Source: an uncultured bacterium (GTDB lineage Bacteria; Bacteroidota; Ignavibacteria; Ignavibacteriales; Melioribacteraceae). From it: a stretch of DNA of 28,938 bases. A program made the translations under genes and the position numbers. Positions 1 to 7,708 of the stretch are shown piece after piece (positions within the stretch are counted from its first letter, which is position 1; every line of letters begins with the position of its first letter). The notes below the pieces were generated by a model that was not told the origin of the DNA, did not search any database, and saw only the letters and a program-made list of their open reading frames with translations. The stretch covers positions 1-28,938 of the forward strand of contig CALDDL010000354.1 in the NCBI GenBank assembly GCA_937936675.1. Direction: 5' to 3'.

Positions 1-323
1 GAGACGTTATCCTTGAGTGTAATTTGAGTATCGGTAAAGGAATATGTCCCCATACCGGTTTCAGAGCCGTCAGAGGATGTATAGTTGAAAACAAAAGTGT
101 TATCACTCTTTAAGTTAAGAGAACCAGAAACACCTGCCTGCTCGGGAGTTAGAACTATCGGAGTTCCGGAAAATTTAACTGTAACTTTTGTTAAAGTCCA
201 ATTACCTACTAATTTATCTTTTGTGCTTGGTTCTGTGGGGTTGTCGTCTTTGCTGCAGCCTGAAAATGATACTGCAATTATTAAAGGAAGTACTAAGAAC
301 AATTTATATAAACGATTTTTCAT
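1..323 (-). CDS. Lipoprotein with lipocalin-like domain (3' end outside window)
   Basis: Reading leftwards from the ATG at 323, the frame stays open for 107 codons to the window edge, so only the N-terminal part is present. The protein starts with MKNRLYKLFLVLPLIIAV and a lipobox ending SFSGC at Cys23, which predicts signal peptidase II cleavage and lipidation. An acidic, Pro-rich linker (SKDDNPTEPSTKD) follows, then LVGNWTLTKV, a typical opening of lipocalin-like lipoproteins in Bacteroidota. Repeated short beta-rich stretches (SLNLKSDNTFVF, GTYSFTDTQITL) agree with a small beta barrel. A GAGAGG stretch lies upstream of the ATG, and a Bacteroidota-type promoter lies about 30 nt further up. 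The ligand is unknown. Family assignment rests on motif memory; the lipoprotein call is firm. Confidence 0.8.
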   Translation of the reverse strand, partial: MKNRLYKLFLVLPLIIAVSFSGCSKDDNPTEPSTKDKLVGNWTLTKVTVKFSGTPIVLTPEQAGVSGSLNLKSDNTFVFNYTSSDGSETGMGTYSFTDTQITLKDNV

Positions 324-358
324 TTTTGCCTCTCTAATAAATGAAAGATATGTAAATA

Positions 359-389
359 CAAAAGTAATGATAAAAATTCTTTAATCAAA
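359..389 (-). promoter_or_regulatory. Bacteroidota-type promoter for the lipoprotein gene
   Basis: On the minus strand there is TTTG (386-389), exactly 19 nt, then TACTTTTG (359-366). This matches the known Bacteroidota primary-sigma consensus, TTTG-N19-21-TAnnTTTG. The predicted start near 352 leaves about 29 nt of leader before the ATG at 323. Confidence 0.6.
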
Positions 390-463
390 TGCCGGTAAAC
401 AATCTTTATATCCTAAAACTATTTAAGTATATTAAAAAATTGTATAATATTTTTTGGGTAAAG

Positions 464-1387
464 ATGGATTTATTAATAGGAATAGATGGCGGGGGGAGCA
501 AAACAAAGTCCTTATTGAGTGATAAGGGAATGAATCTTATCTCTTCGAGTACCGGCGGTCCAACAAATTTTATGGCTATCGGAATGGATAAAGCAGTCGA
601 TAATGCAGTGGATGTAATAAGAAAATCATTTAGTCTTGTAGATGTAATAAATTCAAAATTGGTTTCGGTAGTAATAGCAACAGCCGGAGCCGGTAGAAAA
701 AAAGACGCTTTTGAATTTGGATATAGAGTAAAAGATAAGTTGAAGAATATCATAGCGGTCGATGAGATGAACGTAGTAACAGATGCCGAAGCAGCTTTAG
801 AGGGTGCTTTAGATGGTGAAGAAGGGGTAATAGTAATCTGCGGTACAGGTTCCATTGTTTTTGCTAAGAATAAATCGGGTGAACATTTTCGGAGTGGCGG
901 ATTAGGCAAAATTTTAGGTGATGAGGGCAGTGGTTATTCGCTCGGTCTTAAAGGCTTGATTTTAGTTTCCAAAGAATTGGACGGACAAAATATTAATACA
1001 AATCTAACATCATTAATTAAAAGCAAATTTGATCTAAGTGATATTAACCAATTAATTAATCATGTCTATAAAGGTTCTCCTGAATATTCGGATATTGGTA
1101 TTGAAGTAATTAATTGCGCTTCGAAAGGCGATGAAGTATGTCTAAACTTAATTAATAATGAAATTTCCGAACTCATAAAGCAGGTTAAAGCTATTTCAAA
1201 AAAAATTAATAAAGACGATTTTAAAATCGCACTACTTGGCGGACTTGTAGAAAATCATAATTTTTATAAAGAATTAATAAAAAAGAAACTCTATGAATCA
1301 TTTAATGCTATTAAAGTGATTGAACCGATAAATAAACCCGAATATGGAGCTTTGTTGTTAGCTCAAAAAGCTATAATGAAAGATTGA
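464..1387 (+). CDS. N-acetylglucosamine kinase-type BadF/BadG/BcrA/BcrD family ATPase
   Basis: This is a 307-residue cytoplasmic sugar kinase of the ASKHA fold. The phosphate-1 loop is IDGGGSKTK near residues 7-14. A catalytic-type Asp lies in TDAEAA near 107, the phosphate-2 loop CGTGS at 126-130, the GDEGSGYSLG signature at 152-161, and an ALLGGL adenosine motif near the C-terminus. These are typical of GlcNAc/GlcN kinases; the close relatives that serve as dehydratase activators need Fe-S cysteines that are not evident here. The frame is open back to an ATG at 389, but the first 25 residues would be a Lys/Tyr-rich stretch ahead of the conserved start of the fold, so the ATG at 464 is chosen. 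The next gene is an AmpG-like permease, suggesting phosphorylation of recycled cell-wall amino sugar. The exact substrate is inferred. Confidence 0.85.
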   Translation: MDLLIGIDGGGSKTKSLLSDKGMNLISSSTGGPTNFMAIGMDKAVDNAVDVIRKSFSLVDVINSKLVSVVIATAGAGRKKDAFEFGYRVKDKLKNIIAVDEMNVVTDAEAALEGALDGEEGVIVICGTGSIVFAKNKSGEHFRSGGLGKILGDEGSGYSLGLKGLILVSKELDGQNINTNLTSLIKSKFDLSDINQLINHVYKGSPEYSDIGIEVINCASKGDEVCLNLINNEISELIKQVKAISKKINKDDFKIALLGGLVENHNFYKELIKKKLYESFNAIKVIEPINKPEYGALLLAQKAIMKD

Positions 1388-1454
1388 AAAAAATAATGAC
1401 TAAAACGAAAAATAGCCCAAGATTTACATATAAAAATAATCAAAAGAAAAATAA

Positions 1455-2735
1455 ATGAATAAGATAAGAAATCCATGGAGCTGGATTCCTTCGCTCTATT
1501 TTGCAGAAGGTCTTCCTTATGTAGTAATTATGAGTGTATCGGTGATAATGTATAAAAGAATGGGGATATCAAATAGTGATATAGCTTTATATACAAGTTG
1601 GCTATATTTGCCATGGGTAATAAAACCATTATGGAGTCCGGTAGTTGATCTTTTTAAGACTAAGCGTACGTGGATTATAATAATGCAATTGATTATAGGC
1701 GCTGGTATGGGAGGAGTGGCACTTACAATTCCTATGTCAAGTTTCTTTCAATATACCCTTTTATTCTTTTGGCTTATGGCATTTAGTTCCGCTACGCATG
1801 ATATTGCCGCAGATGGTTTTTATATGCTTGCTCTCGATGAAAGCAAGCAGGCATTTTTTGTAGGCATTAGAAGTACATTCTATCGAATCGCAATGATTGC
1901 CGGACAGGGATTTTTAATAATATTGGCGGGATATTGGGAAGTAACCAAATCGATCACTTTCGCATGGATTTTTACATTCGTAGTAATAGCAGTGCTTTTT
2001 GCAATGTTTTCGTTATATCATTGGTTCATACTTCCTAAACCGGATAGCGATCATTCAGTAACGGAGCTTAGAAAAACAAATGCCGCAAAGGAATTCCTAG
2101 CTTCATTTTCAAAATTTTTTATAAAGAAAAAAATCGGTTGGATATTAGGGTTCTTATTATTCTTTCGATTTGCAGAAGCACAATTGGTAAAGATGGCGGC
2201 ACCATTCATGCTTGATGCAAGGGATCTAGGGGGACTTGGGCTCACGACTTCGGAAGTGGGATTTATTTATGGAACGGTAGGAATAATTGCTCTTGTTCTT
2301 GGTGGATTGCTAGGCGGATTTGCTGCATCGGTTAAAGGTCTTAAATACTGGATCTGGTGGATGATCATTGCTATTAATATTCCAAATTCAGTTTATGTAT
2401 ATTTATCGCTCGTACAGCCTGAGAATTTCTGGATAATAAATGCTTGCGTGGCTGTGGAACAATTTGGTTATGGATTTGGTTTCACTGCTTATGTATTATA
2501 TATGATTCATATTTCCGAGGGAGAATTTAAGACTTCACACTATGCTATCGCAACAGGTTTTATGGCTCTAGGTATGATGATTCCCGGCATGTTCTCCGGT
2601 ATGATTGAAGAAGTATTGGGTTATCAATCATTTTTTGTTTATATAATGCTTGCCACTATTCCATCTTTCTTAGTCGCCAAATTTATTCCTCTTGATCCAA
2701 ATTTTGGTATGAAAAAGAAAACATCTTCGGTTTAA
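1455..2735 (+). CDS. MFS permease, AmpG-like (PAT family)
   Basis: This is a 426-residue inner-membrane protein with about twelve hydrophobic segments. The opening IPSLYFAEGLPYVVI, followed by SWLYLPWVIKPLWSPVVDLF, is the characteristic first part of the AmpG/PAT branch of the major facilitator superfamily, which includes muropeptide and acetyl-CoA transporters. The cytoplasmic loop near residues 200-225 is basic (FIKKKIG). It follows the GlcNAc-kinase-type gene by 67 nt on the same strand, which fits uptake of anhydro-muropeptides or amino sugars for cell-wall recycling. Related AmpG-like proteins also occur in Bacteroidota with unproven substrates, so substrate identity is inference. The ATG at 1455 has only an A-rich upstream region (CAAAAGAAAAATAA) and no clear ribosome-binding site. 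Confidence 0.8.
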   Translation: MNKIRNPWSWIPSLYFAEGLPYVVIMSVSVIMYKRMGISNSDIALYTSWLYLPWVIKPLWSPVVDLFKTKRTWIIIMQLIIGAGMGGVALTIPMSSFFQYTLLFFWLMAFSSATHDIAADGFYMLALDESKQAFFVGIRSTFYRIAMIAGQGFLIILAGYWEVTKSITFAWIFTFVVIAVLFAMFSLYHWFILPKPDSDHSVTELRKTNAAKEFLASFSKFFIKKKIGWILGFLLFFRFAEAQLVKMAAPFMLDARDLGGLGLTTSEVGFIYGTVGIIALVLGGLLGGFAASVKGLKYWIWWMIIAINIPNSVYVYLSLVQPENFWIINACVAVEQFGYGFGFTAYVLYMIHISEGEFKTSHYAIATGFMALGMMIPGMFSGMIEEVLGYQSFFVYIMLATIPSFLVAKFIPLDPNFGMKKKTSSV

Positions 2736-2768
2736 GTTCGTCTAAACGTTATAATAAAAGGAGTACTA

Positions 2769-3692
2769 TTGGATTCTGAAAAAATAATTGAAGTTAGAAG
2801 TCTCACTAAAAAATTCAAAAACCTTACTGCAGTCAATAATCTTGATCTGAATGTTTATAAAGGTGATGTATTTGGATTTTTAGGACCTAATGGAGCGGGG
2901 AAGAGCACTACAATCAGAATGTTGCTTTCTTTGATAAAACCGAATTACGGCGATATAAATATATTTGGAAAGCCATTAATTCAGAACCGAAAAGATATAC
3001 TTAGAAGAATCGGAGCAATAGTAGAGAAACCCGATTTTTATCTTTATCTATCGGCATATAAGAATTTGGAAATACTGGCAAGAATTTCGGGAGCTGATAC
3101 ATCCAAGAAAAAAATCATGGAGATGCTCGAGCTTGTAGGTCTCGCAAAAAGATATAATAGCAAAGTAAAAACATTTTCGCATGGTATGAAACAGCGGCTC
3201 GGAATTGCACAAGCACTTCTGCATGATCCAGAATTGATTATTCTTGATGAACCGACGACGGGATTAGACCCTCAAGGAATGAAAGAGATTCGCGATCTTA
3301 TTCGTCATCTAAGTATCGAAAAAGGGAAAACAGTTTTTCTATCTTCTCATATTCTTAGGGAAGTAGAGATCATTGCCACACGAATGATTATTATAAATAA
3401 AGGTACAACCTTGGTCGAAGGAACCGTTGAAGAACTTCTTAAATCTGATCTGATGCAAGTAACCGTATCTGTGGATGATACTGAAAAAGCCAAGTCAATA
3501 ATTGATCTCTCTGGTTGGCAGAATAATTTAAAACATATCGAAAAGAACGATCTACTATTTGAGCTTCCTACTAAGGAAGTTGCCGACTTGAATAAACATC
3601 TAGTTACAAATGATATAAAAGTGAATTCTTTAGTCCCTGTAAGATCGCTCGAAGATTTCTTCCTGAAAATTACAGAAGGAGTAAGCAAATGA
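2769..3692 (+). CDS. ABC transporter ATP-binding protein (ABC-2 exporter type)
   Basis: This is a 307-residue ATPase. Walker A is GPNGAGKST (residues 39-47), the signature region FSHGMKQRLG (136-145), Walker B LIILDE (156-161) and the switch His is His194 in SSHIL. The signature has HGM where many families have GGQ, as is common in the NatA/CcmA-like branch. The C-terminal 80 residues form the regulatory extension found in drug, antibiotic and Na+ exporter ATPases. The start codon is TTG at 2769: AAAGGAG ends 5 nt upstream and no in-frame ATG lies before the conserved IIEVRSLTKKF. The stop overlaps the permease start (ATGA), so the two are translationally coupled. The substrate is unknown. 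Confidence 0.9.
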   Translation: MDSEKIIEVRSLTKKFKNLTAVNNLDLNVYKGDVFGFLGPNGAGKSTTIRMLLSLIKPNYGDINIFGKPLIQNRKDILRRIGAIVEKPDFYLYLSAYKNLEILARISGADTSKKKIMEMLELVGLAKRYNSKVKTFSHGMKQRLGIAQALLHDPELIILDEPTTGLDPQGMKEIRDLIRHLSIEKGKTVFLSSHILREVEIIATRMIIINKGTTLVEGTVEELLKSDLMQVTVSVDDTEKAKSIIDLSGWQNNLKHIEKNDLLFELPTKEVADLNKHLVTNDIKVNSLVPVRSLEDFFLKITEGVSK

Positions 3693-4525
3693 ATACAATA
3701 ATTTATGTGGAACTTCAAAAGATTTTCAGGAAATGGAGAACGTATATAGGCTTTATCGCAATCGGTGTTTTAGCTCCGATTGTTCAAATAGCACTTTATT
3801 ATGAAGGCTCGGGATACGTAAATCATGTTACGCGAGGACTTCAAGATTCCTTCTTTATGTCGGGGAATCTATTTAATGGATACCTAATTGGCTATATTAT
3901 TTTGCAAGCATTATATATTCACATACCATTTTTGATTGTACTTGTAGGGGGTGATTTATTAGCGGGAGAGGCAACTTCAGGGACTTATCGAATGCTTCTA
4001 ACTCGTCCAGTATCACGTTTTACTTTAGTAACGGGTAAATTTCTCGCAGGGGCAATTTATGTTTTTCTTCTCTTGGCTTTTTTATTTCTGGTTAGTGTAG
4101 TAGGCAGTTTATTGATATTTGGTACCGGCGAACTTATTACTATTAAAGGGAAATTAATAATTTTTGCCTCCGATGATGTGTTATGGAGATTCCTAAGTGC
4201 TTATGGTTTTGCTTTTATAAGTATGACTACTATTTTGGCTGTTTCATTCTTCTTCTCTTCAATGGTGGAAAATGCTATCGGACCAATTATGGGCACGATG
4301 GCTTTGATAATTATTTTATTAATACTATCAGTTATTCCGATTGATGCACTTCACGAAGCACGTAAGTTTTACTTTACTTCATATATGGGTGGATGGGATG
4401 GATTCTTTACCGATCCACTTGAAGTAACTGATATTCTTAGAGATGCCGGAGTGCTGCTACTTCATATATTCGGATTGTATGGATTGACTACTTATATTTT
4501 TATTAAAAAAGATATTCTTTCTTAG
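3689..4525 (+). CDS. ABC-2 type transporter permease
   Basis: This is a 278-residue inner-membrane protein with about six hydrophobic segments. A first amphipathic segment (IIYVELQKIFRKWRTYIGF) runs into the membrane. A long extracytoplasmic loop contains YVNHVTRGLQDSFFMSGNLF, and the motif GDLLAGEATSGTYRMLLTRPVSR near residues 90-112 is diagnostic of ABC-2 permeases (the GE-x-G-T-x-x-x-LL-x-x-P-V/I region). It overlaps the ATPase gene by 4 nt and precedes the LolA-like gene by 9-12 nt. It most likely forms a homodimer with two copies of the ATPase. The substrate cannot be read from the sequence; its coupling to a LolA-like protein hints at envelope lipid or lipoprotein traffic. Confidence 0.88.
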   Translation: MNTIIYVELQKIFRKWRTYIGFIAIGVLAPIVQIALYYEGSGYVNHVTRGLQDSFFMSGNLFNGYLIGYIILQALYIHIPFLIVLVGGDLLAGEATSGTYRMLLTRPVSRFTLVTGKFLAGAIYVFLLLAFLFLVSVVGSLLIFGTGELITIKGKLIIFASDDVLWRFLSAYGFAFISMTTILAVSFFFSSMVENAIGPIMGTMALIIILLILSVIPIDALHEARKFYFTSYMGGWDGFFTDPLEVTDILRDAGVLLLHIFGLYGLTTYIFIKKDILS

Positions 4526-4537
4526 GACGAGGTAATG

Positions 4538-5251
4538 ATGAAAAAAATATTTATCCTATTCTTTGCTCTCACTTTTGTATTAAATGCTCAGAATAATAAT
4601 GCTGATAAAATTCTTTCGGAAGTAAAAAAGAAATTTGAAAAAATTAATGATTATAAATGCGATGTAAATATAAAAGTCGATTTCGATTTTATAAAAATGC
4701 CGGATACTAAGGCAACAATCTATTTTAAGAAACCTAATAAAGTAAAAATGGAATCGAAAGGATTTGCTATGCTTCCTAAGCAGGGAATTAATTTCTCCCC
4801 CATGCAGTTACTCGAAGGAGATTTCAATACGCTTTATATACGTCAAGAAAAATATGGAAATTATGCTACTGATGTAGTTAAGATAATCCCTAATTCGGAT
4901 TCATCTGATATAATAATGACTACATTGTGGGTCGATAATGCGCAGTCATTAATTAGGAAAATAGAAACAATAGGAAGAAAGGCAGGGACTATAAAAATAG
5001 AATTAAATTATTCTGCCGGTCAAACTCATCCAATGCCGGAGAGTGCTAAATTTTATTTTAATTTTGGAGAAATGTCGATGCCAATGAATCCAATGCAGCA
5101 AGATAAGAAGGATGAAGAAAACAGAAGCAGAGTGCCGCAAGAGATGAAAGGGTCTGTTACAATTACATATTCTAATTACGAAGTAAATAAAGGTCTGCCA
5201 GATAGTTTATTTAAAGATGAACCTAAAAAAGAAGATAAAAAGAAAAAATAA
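4538..5251 (+). CDS. LolA-like periplasmic outer-membrane lipoprotein-sorting protein
   Basis: This is a 237-residue exported protein: MKKIFILFFALTFVLNAQ is a signal peptide with probable cleavage after NAQ or nearby. The mature part begins with ADKILSEVKKKFEKINDYKCDV, and pairs of strands such as ATIYFKKPNKVKMESKGF and TLWVDNAQSLIRKIETIG are typical of the LolA/LppX half-barrel that binds acyl chains. The C-terminus is strongly charged (KDEPKKEDKKKK). Two tandem ATGs are possible, at 4535 and 4538; GGACGAGG ends 5 nt before the second, so that is preferred. It is the last gene of the ABC exporter unit. It may carry lipid or lipoprotein between the exporter and the outer membrane; this role is inferred from fold and context. 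Confidence 0.75.
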   Translation: MKKIFILFFALTFVLNAQNNNADKILSEVKKKFEKINDYKCDVNIKVDFDFIKMPDTKATIYFKKPNKVKMESKGFAMLPKQGINFSPMQLLEGDFNTLYIRQEKYGNYATDVVKIIPNSDSSDIIMTTLWVDNAQSLIRKIETIGRKAGTIKIELNYSAGQTHPMPESAKFYFNFGEMSMPMNPMQQDKKDEENRSRVPQEMKGSVTITYSNYEVNKGLPDSLFKDEPKKEDKKKK

Positions 5252-5608
5252 TTAACCGATATTCTCTAAATGCTCTATTTCGGGGATACTATTTTTATAA
5301 AAGATACCGATAAAATCTATTCTGCAATCGGTATCTTTTATTTTATTTACAGTCAAATATGCATCGGCTATTTTGCGGATTTGATTAATTTTGTTCTTAG
5401 AGATTGCATTAATGGGTGCACCGTATTTTTCCGAGAGACGCGTTTTGACTTCTACGAAAACCAGTACATCTTTTTCTTTCGCAATTAAATCTATCTCACC
5501 GTGATGAAAACGGTAATTTAGTTTTATGATTTCAAACCCTTTTTTTTGAAGAAATTCCGCAGCAAGTTTTTCGCCGCTCGTTCCAAAATATTTATTGTTT
5601 ATTTTCAT
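5252..5608 (-). CDS. yraN: YraN family (UPF0102) putative endonuclease-fold protein
   Basis: This is a 118-residue protein of full family length. It shows the GTSGEKLAAEFLQKKGFEII opening, then NYRFHHGEIDLIAKEKDVLVFVEVKTR, where G-E-I-D-L-I and V-F-V-E-V-K form the restriction-endonuclease-like (PD-(D/E)xK type) core. The function of the family is not settled. It sits directly after rnhB, an arrangement common in bacteria, and overlaps it by 17 nt. Its stop abuts the stop of the convergent LolA-like gene (5251/5252), with no visible terminator between them, so transcripts from the two strands may run into each other. Confidence 0.9.
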   Translation of the reverse strand: MKINNKYFGTSGEKLAAEFLQKKGFEIIKLNYRFHHGEIDLIAKEKDVLVFVEVKTRLSEKYGAPINAISKNKINQIRKIADAYLTVNKIKDTDCRIDFIGIFYKNSIPEIEHLENIG

Positions 5609-6203
5609 CTAAAATTCTCGAAAGAAAAGTCATCCTGTGTAAATTTGTTACTCCGCATTTTTTAATTGCTTCGATATGCTCTTTTGTGGCATAACCTTTA
5701 TTTTTCTCCCATTTATAATCGGGATGAATAAGAGCGTGATTGCGAATTATACGATCTCTTGTAACTTTAGCTAGTATCGATGCGGCTGCAATCGAAAACG
5801 ATTTATCATCACCTTTAATAATAGTTTTTACATTGAGATCAGTTTTAAATGATTTATTTCCGTCAATTAACACTAGGTCCGGAGTAATCTTTAAGTATGA
5901 TACTGCAATTTTCATTGCCTTTAATGATGCCTGTAAAATATTAATTTCGTCAATTTCGAAATTATCTATAATACCGATTCCATAACATAAAGAATTTGAA
6001 ATTATTTTATCATATAGCAATTCTCTTTTAGCTTCAATAATTTTTTTTGAATCCATTATTCCTTCGATGAATACAGAATTATCAAAAATAACAGCGGCTG
6101 CAACCACCGGACCGGAAAGGGGTCCTCGTCCCGCTTCATCCACTCCGGCGATTATCTTTATTTCATCGGATAAATAATTATTGTCATAAATTTTATTTTG
6201 CAT
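5592..6203 (-). CDS. rnhB: Ribonuclease HII
   Basis: This is a 203-residue enzyme that cuts the RNA strand of RNA-DNA hybrids and starts removal of misincorporated ribonucleotides from DNA. It shows AGVDEAGRGPLSGPVVAAAV (active-site Asp21 and Glu22), LVLIDGNKSF (Asp113) and SIAAASILAKVTRDRI, with the final HRMTFL characteristic of the family. Its ATG overlaps the stop of the upstream outer-membrane protein gene by one base (TAATG), and its 3' end overlaps yraN, so it is translated within the long minus-strand operon. Confidence 0.96.
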   Translation of the reverse strand: MQNKIYDNNYLSDEIKIIAGVDEAGRGPLSGPVVAAAVIFDNSVFIEGIMDSKKIIEAKRELLYDKIISNSLCYGIGIIDNFEIDEINILQASLKAMKIAVSYLKITPDLVLIDGNKSFKTDLNVKTIIKGDDKSFSIAAASILAKVTRDRIIRNHALIHPDYKWEKNKGYATKEHIEAIKKCGVTNLHRMTFLSRILDENKQ

Positions 6204-7708
6204 TAAAACTCGCTTAGAATACCAAAATGGATTTTACCGTTACTAAAACTATCGCCTTTAGCAAGTGCGTAATTAACCGTTAAAACACCGAGACCCGTTT
6301 CTACATTTATACCGATTCCATAACCGGTAAAAAAGCCCGAACTATAATAAAGAAAATATCCCGTATCAAAAAATGCAAAAACATAAGAACGACCTTCGAT
6401 TAATAATCTATACTCTAGATTCGACCAAAAGATACGAGAGCCGAGGAACTGTCTTTCTCTATATCCCCGAAGTGAATTTGTTCCGCCTAGTGGATAAAGA
6501 TCGCTTACCTCAAATGAATCACCTTTTAATTCCTTTGCATGAAGTCCTAATGATGCAACATTATTATTAAATAATTCATAATAAAGAAGTAAATCTATTT
6601 CTATTCGTTGAAGATATAATTTTGTTCTGGTTTCGGGAGTTATATATTCTACCGGTCCACTAATTTTTTTTGAAGATATTTTATAAGAATTGAATAGATA
6701 GAATCCGGATCGCGGTGAATAAAAATCATCACGAGTATCAATCTTTAAAAATGCTCCCGTTGTTAGTTCGGATGAATTGAACAGAGTAAAAATTTTATTT
6801 ACTCTGACGGACGGTATGGTTGATTGAGTAGAAATATTAATACCTGCGGAGATATCTTCAGTAGCTAGATATTCGATATCCGCTTTTAAGAAACGCTGCA
6901 CATAAGTAGAATCTTGTTTTCTTTGATAAAGTTCTATACCAGCATTAAAAGGAAAACCGAATAACCAAGGTTCGAGATATTTCATTTGTAATTCTTGAGA
7001 GTTTCTCTCTTCCTGCTGCCACTTAAAGAAAGCATCTCTGCCGGTGCCAAATAAATTACGGAGTCCTATATTTACAAATCCCGTGAAATATCCTTTTTGA
7101 TTATCACTTTGCGAAGGGACGTAACCGATTATGCCATCAAAATTATTAGTTACTTTTTCATTTACTTTTATCTCGAGGATCCCATTTGAATCGGGGTCTA
7201 AATAAAAAAGAGGTAAATCGACTGGTTCGAAAATCCTAAGCCGATTTAATTGTTTCGGAATTTCATTAATTCTTTTTTGTGAATATTTTTCTCCCGCATC
7301 CAATCTCAATGCCCTTAATATTACGTATGGTTTTGTTTTATCATTACCCATAATCCTAATATTATTAATTCTACTAAGTTGATCGGGGATAATACTAAAA
7401 CTTATATCAGCTATATATTCTGATTCCAATGAATCAAAAATAATTTTTGTATCTGCAATTCTTATTTCGGCAAATGGATATCCATTCTCTTCGTAATAAT
7501 CTAATATTTTAGTAATTGTGTAATTAACATTTGCTTGCGTTAATTCATCACCTCTTAGTTCATCAAAATAGCGAGTAAGAATTAATGAATCGCCTGAGGT
7601 GTGATTAAAATAAATATTCTTAATAATTAGAGGTGAATGATTCTGAGAATATAAAAAAGATGAAAAGAGTAATAAAAAAGAAAAATATTTAAATAGTCGG
7701 AGAATCAT
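6203..7708 (-). CDS. BamA/TpsB-like outer-membrane protein with two POTRA domains (Omp85 superfamily)
   Basis: This is a 501-residue outer-membrane protein. A signal peptide (MILRLFKYFSFLLLFSSFLYSQ) is followed by two POTRA-like units, roughly residues 26-110 and 111-185 (the second opening SRINNIRIMGNDKTKPYVILRAL is typical). A beta barrel of about 315 residues completes it. The barrel has the conserved LRGY motif of Omp85 loop 6 (SLRGYRERQFLG), FFDTGYF, and a C-terminal aromatic residue (EF) that fits recognition by the BAM complex. With only two POTRA domains it is shorter than classical BamA (five) and closer to TpsB/FhaC or the TamA group. The client is unknown. It overlaps the PfkB-family gene by 20 nt and rnhB by 1 nt. 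Confidence 0.85.
   Translation of the reverse strand: MILRLFKYFSFLLLFSSFLYSQNHSPLIIKNIYFNHTSGDSLILTRYFDELRGDELTQANVNYTITKILDYYEENGYPFAEIRIADTKIIFDSLESEYIADISFSIIPDQLSRINNIRIMGNDKTKPYVILRALRLDAGEKYSQKRINEIPKQLNRLRIFEPVDLPLFYLDPDSNGILEIKVNEKVTNNFDGIIGYVPSQSDNQKGYFTGFVNIGLRNLFGTGRDAFFKWQQEERNSQELQMKYLEPWLFGFPFNAGIELYQRKQDSTYVQRFLKADIEYLATEDISAGINISTQSTIPSVRVNKIFTLFNSSELTTGAFLKIDTRDDFYSPRSGFYLFNSYKISSKKISGPVEYITPETRTKLYLQRIEIDLLLYYELFNNNVASLGLHAKELKGDSFEVSDLYPLGGTNSLRGYRERQFLGSRIFWSNLEYRLLIEGRSYVFAFFDTGYFLYYSSGFFTGYGIGINVETGLGVLTVNYALAKGDSFSNGKIHFGILSEF

Noticed and set aside
85..384. 99-codon plus-strand open frame at the left edge
   Set aside because: It lies opposite the lipoprotein gene, which has a start, lipobox, ribosome-binding site and promoter; the plus frame has no protein-like features.
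443..448. TATAAT before the kinase gene
   Set aside because: A perfect -10 hexamer, but with no matching -35 or Bacteroidota -33 element at the right distance and in a region where such AT strings are common; not strong enough to call.
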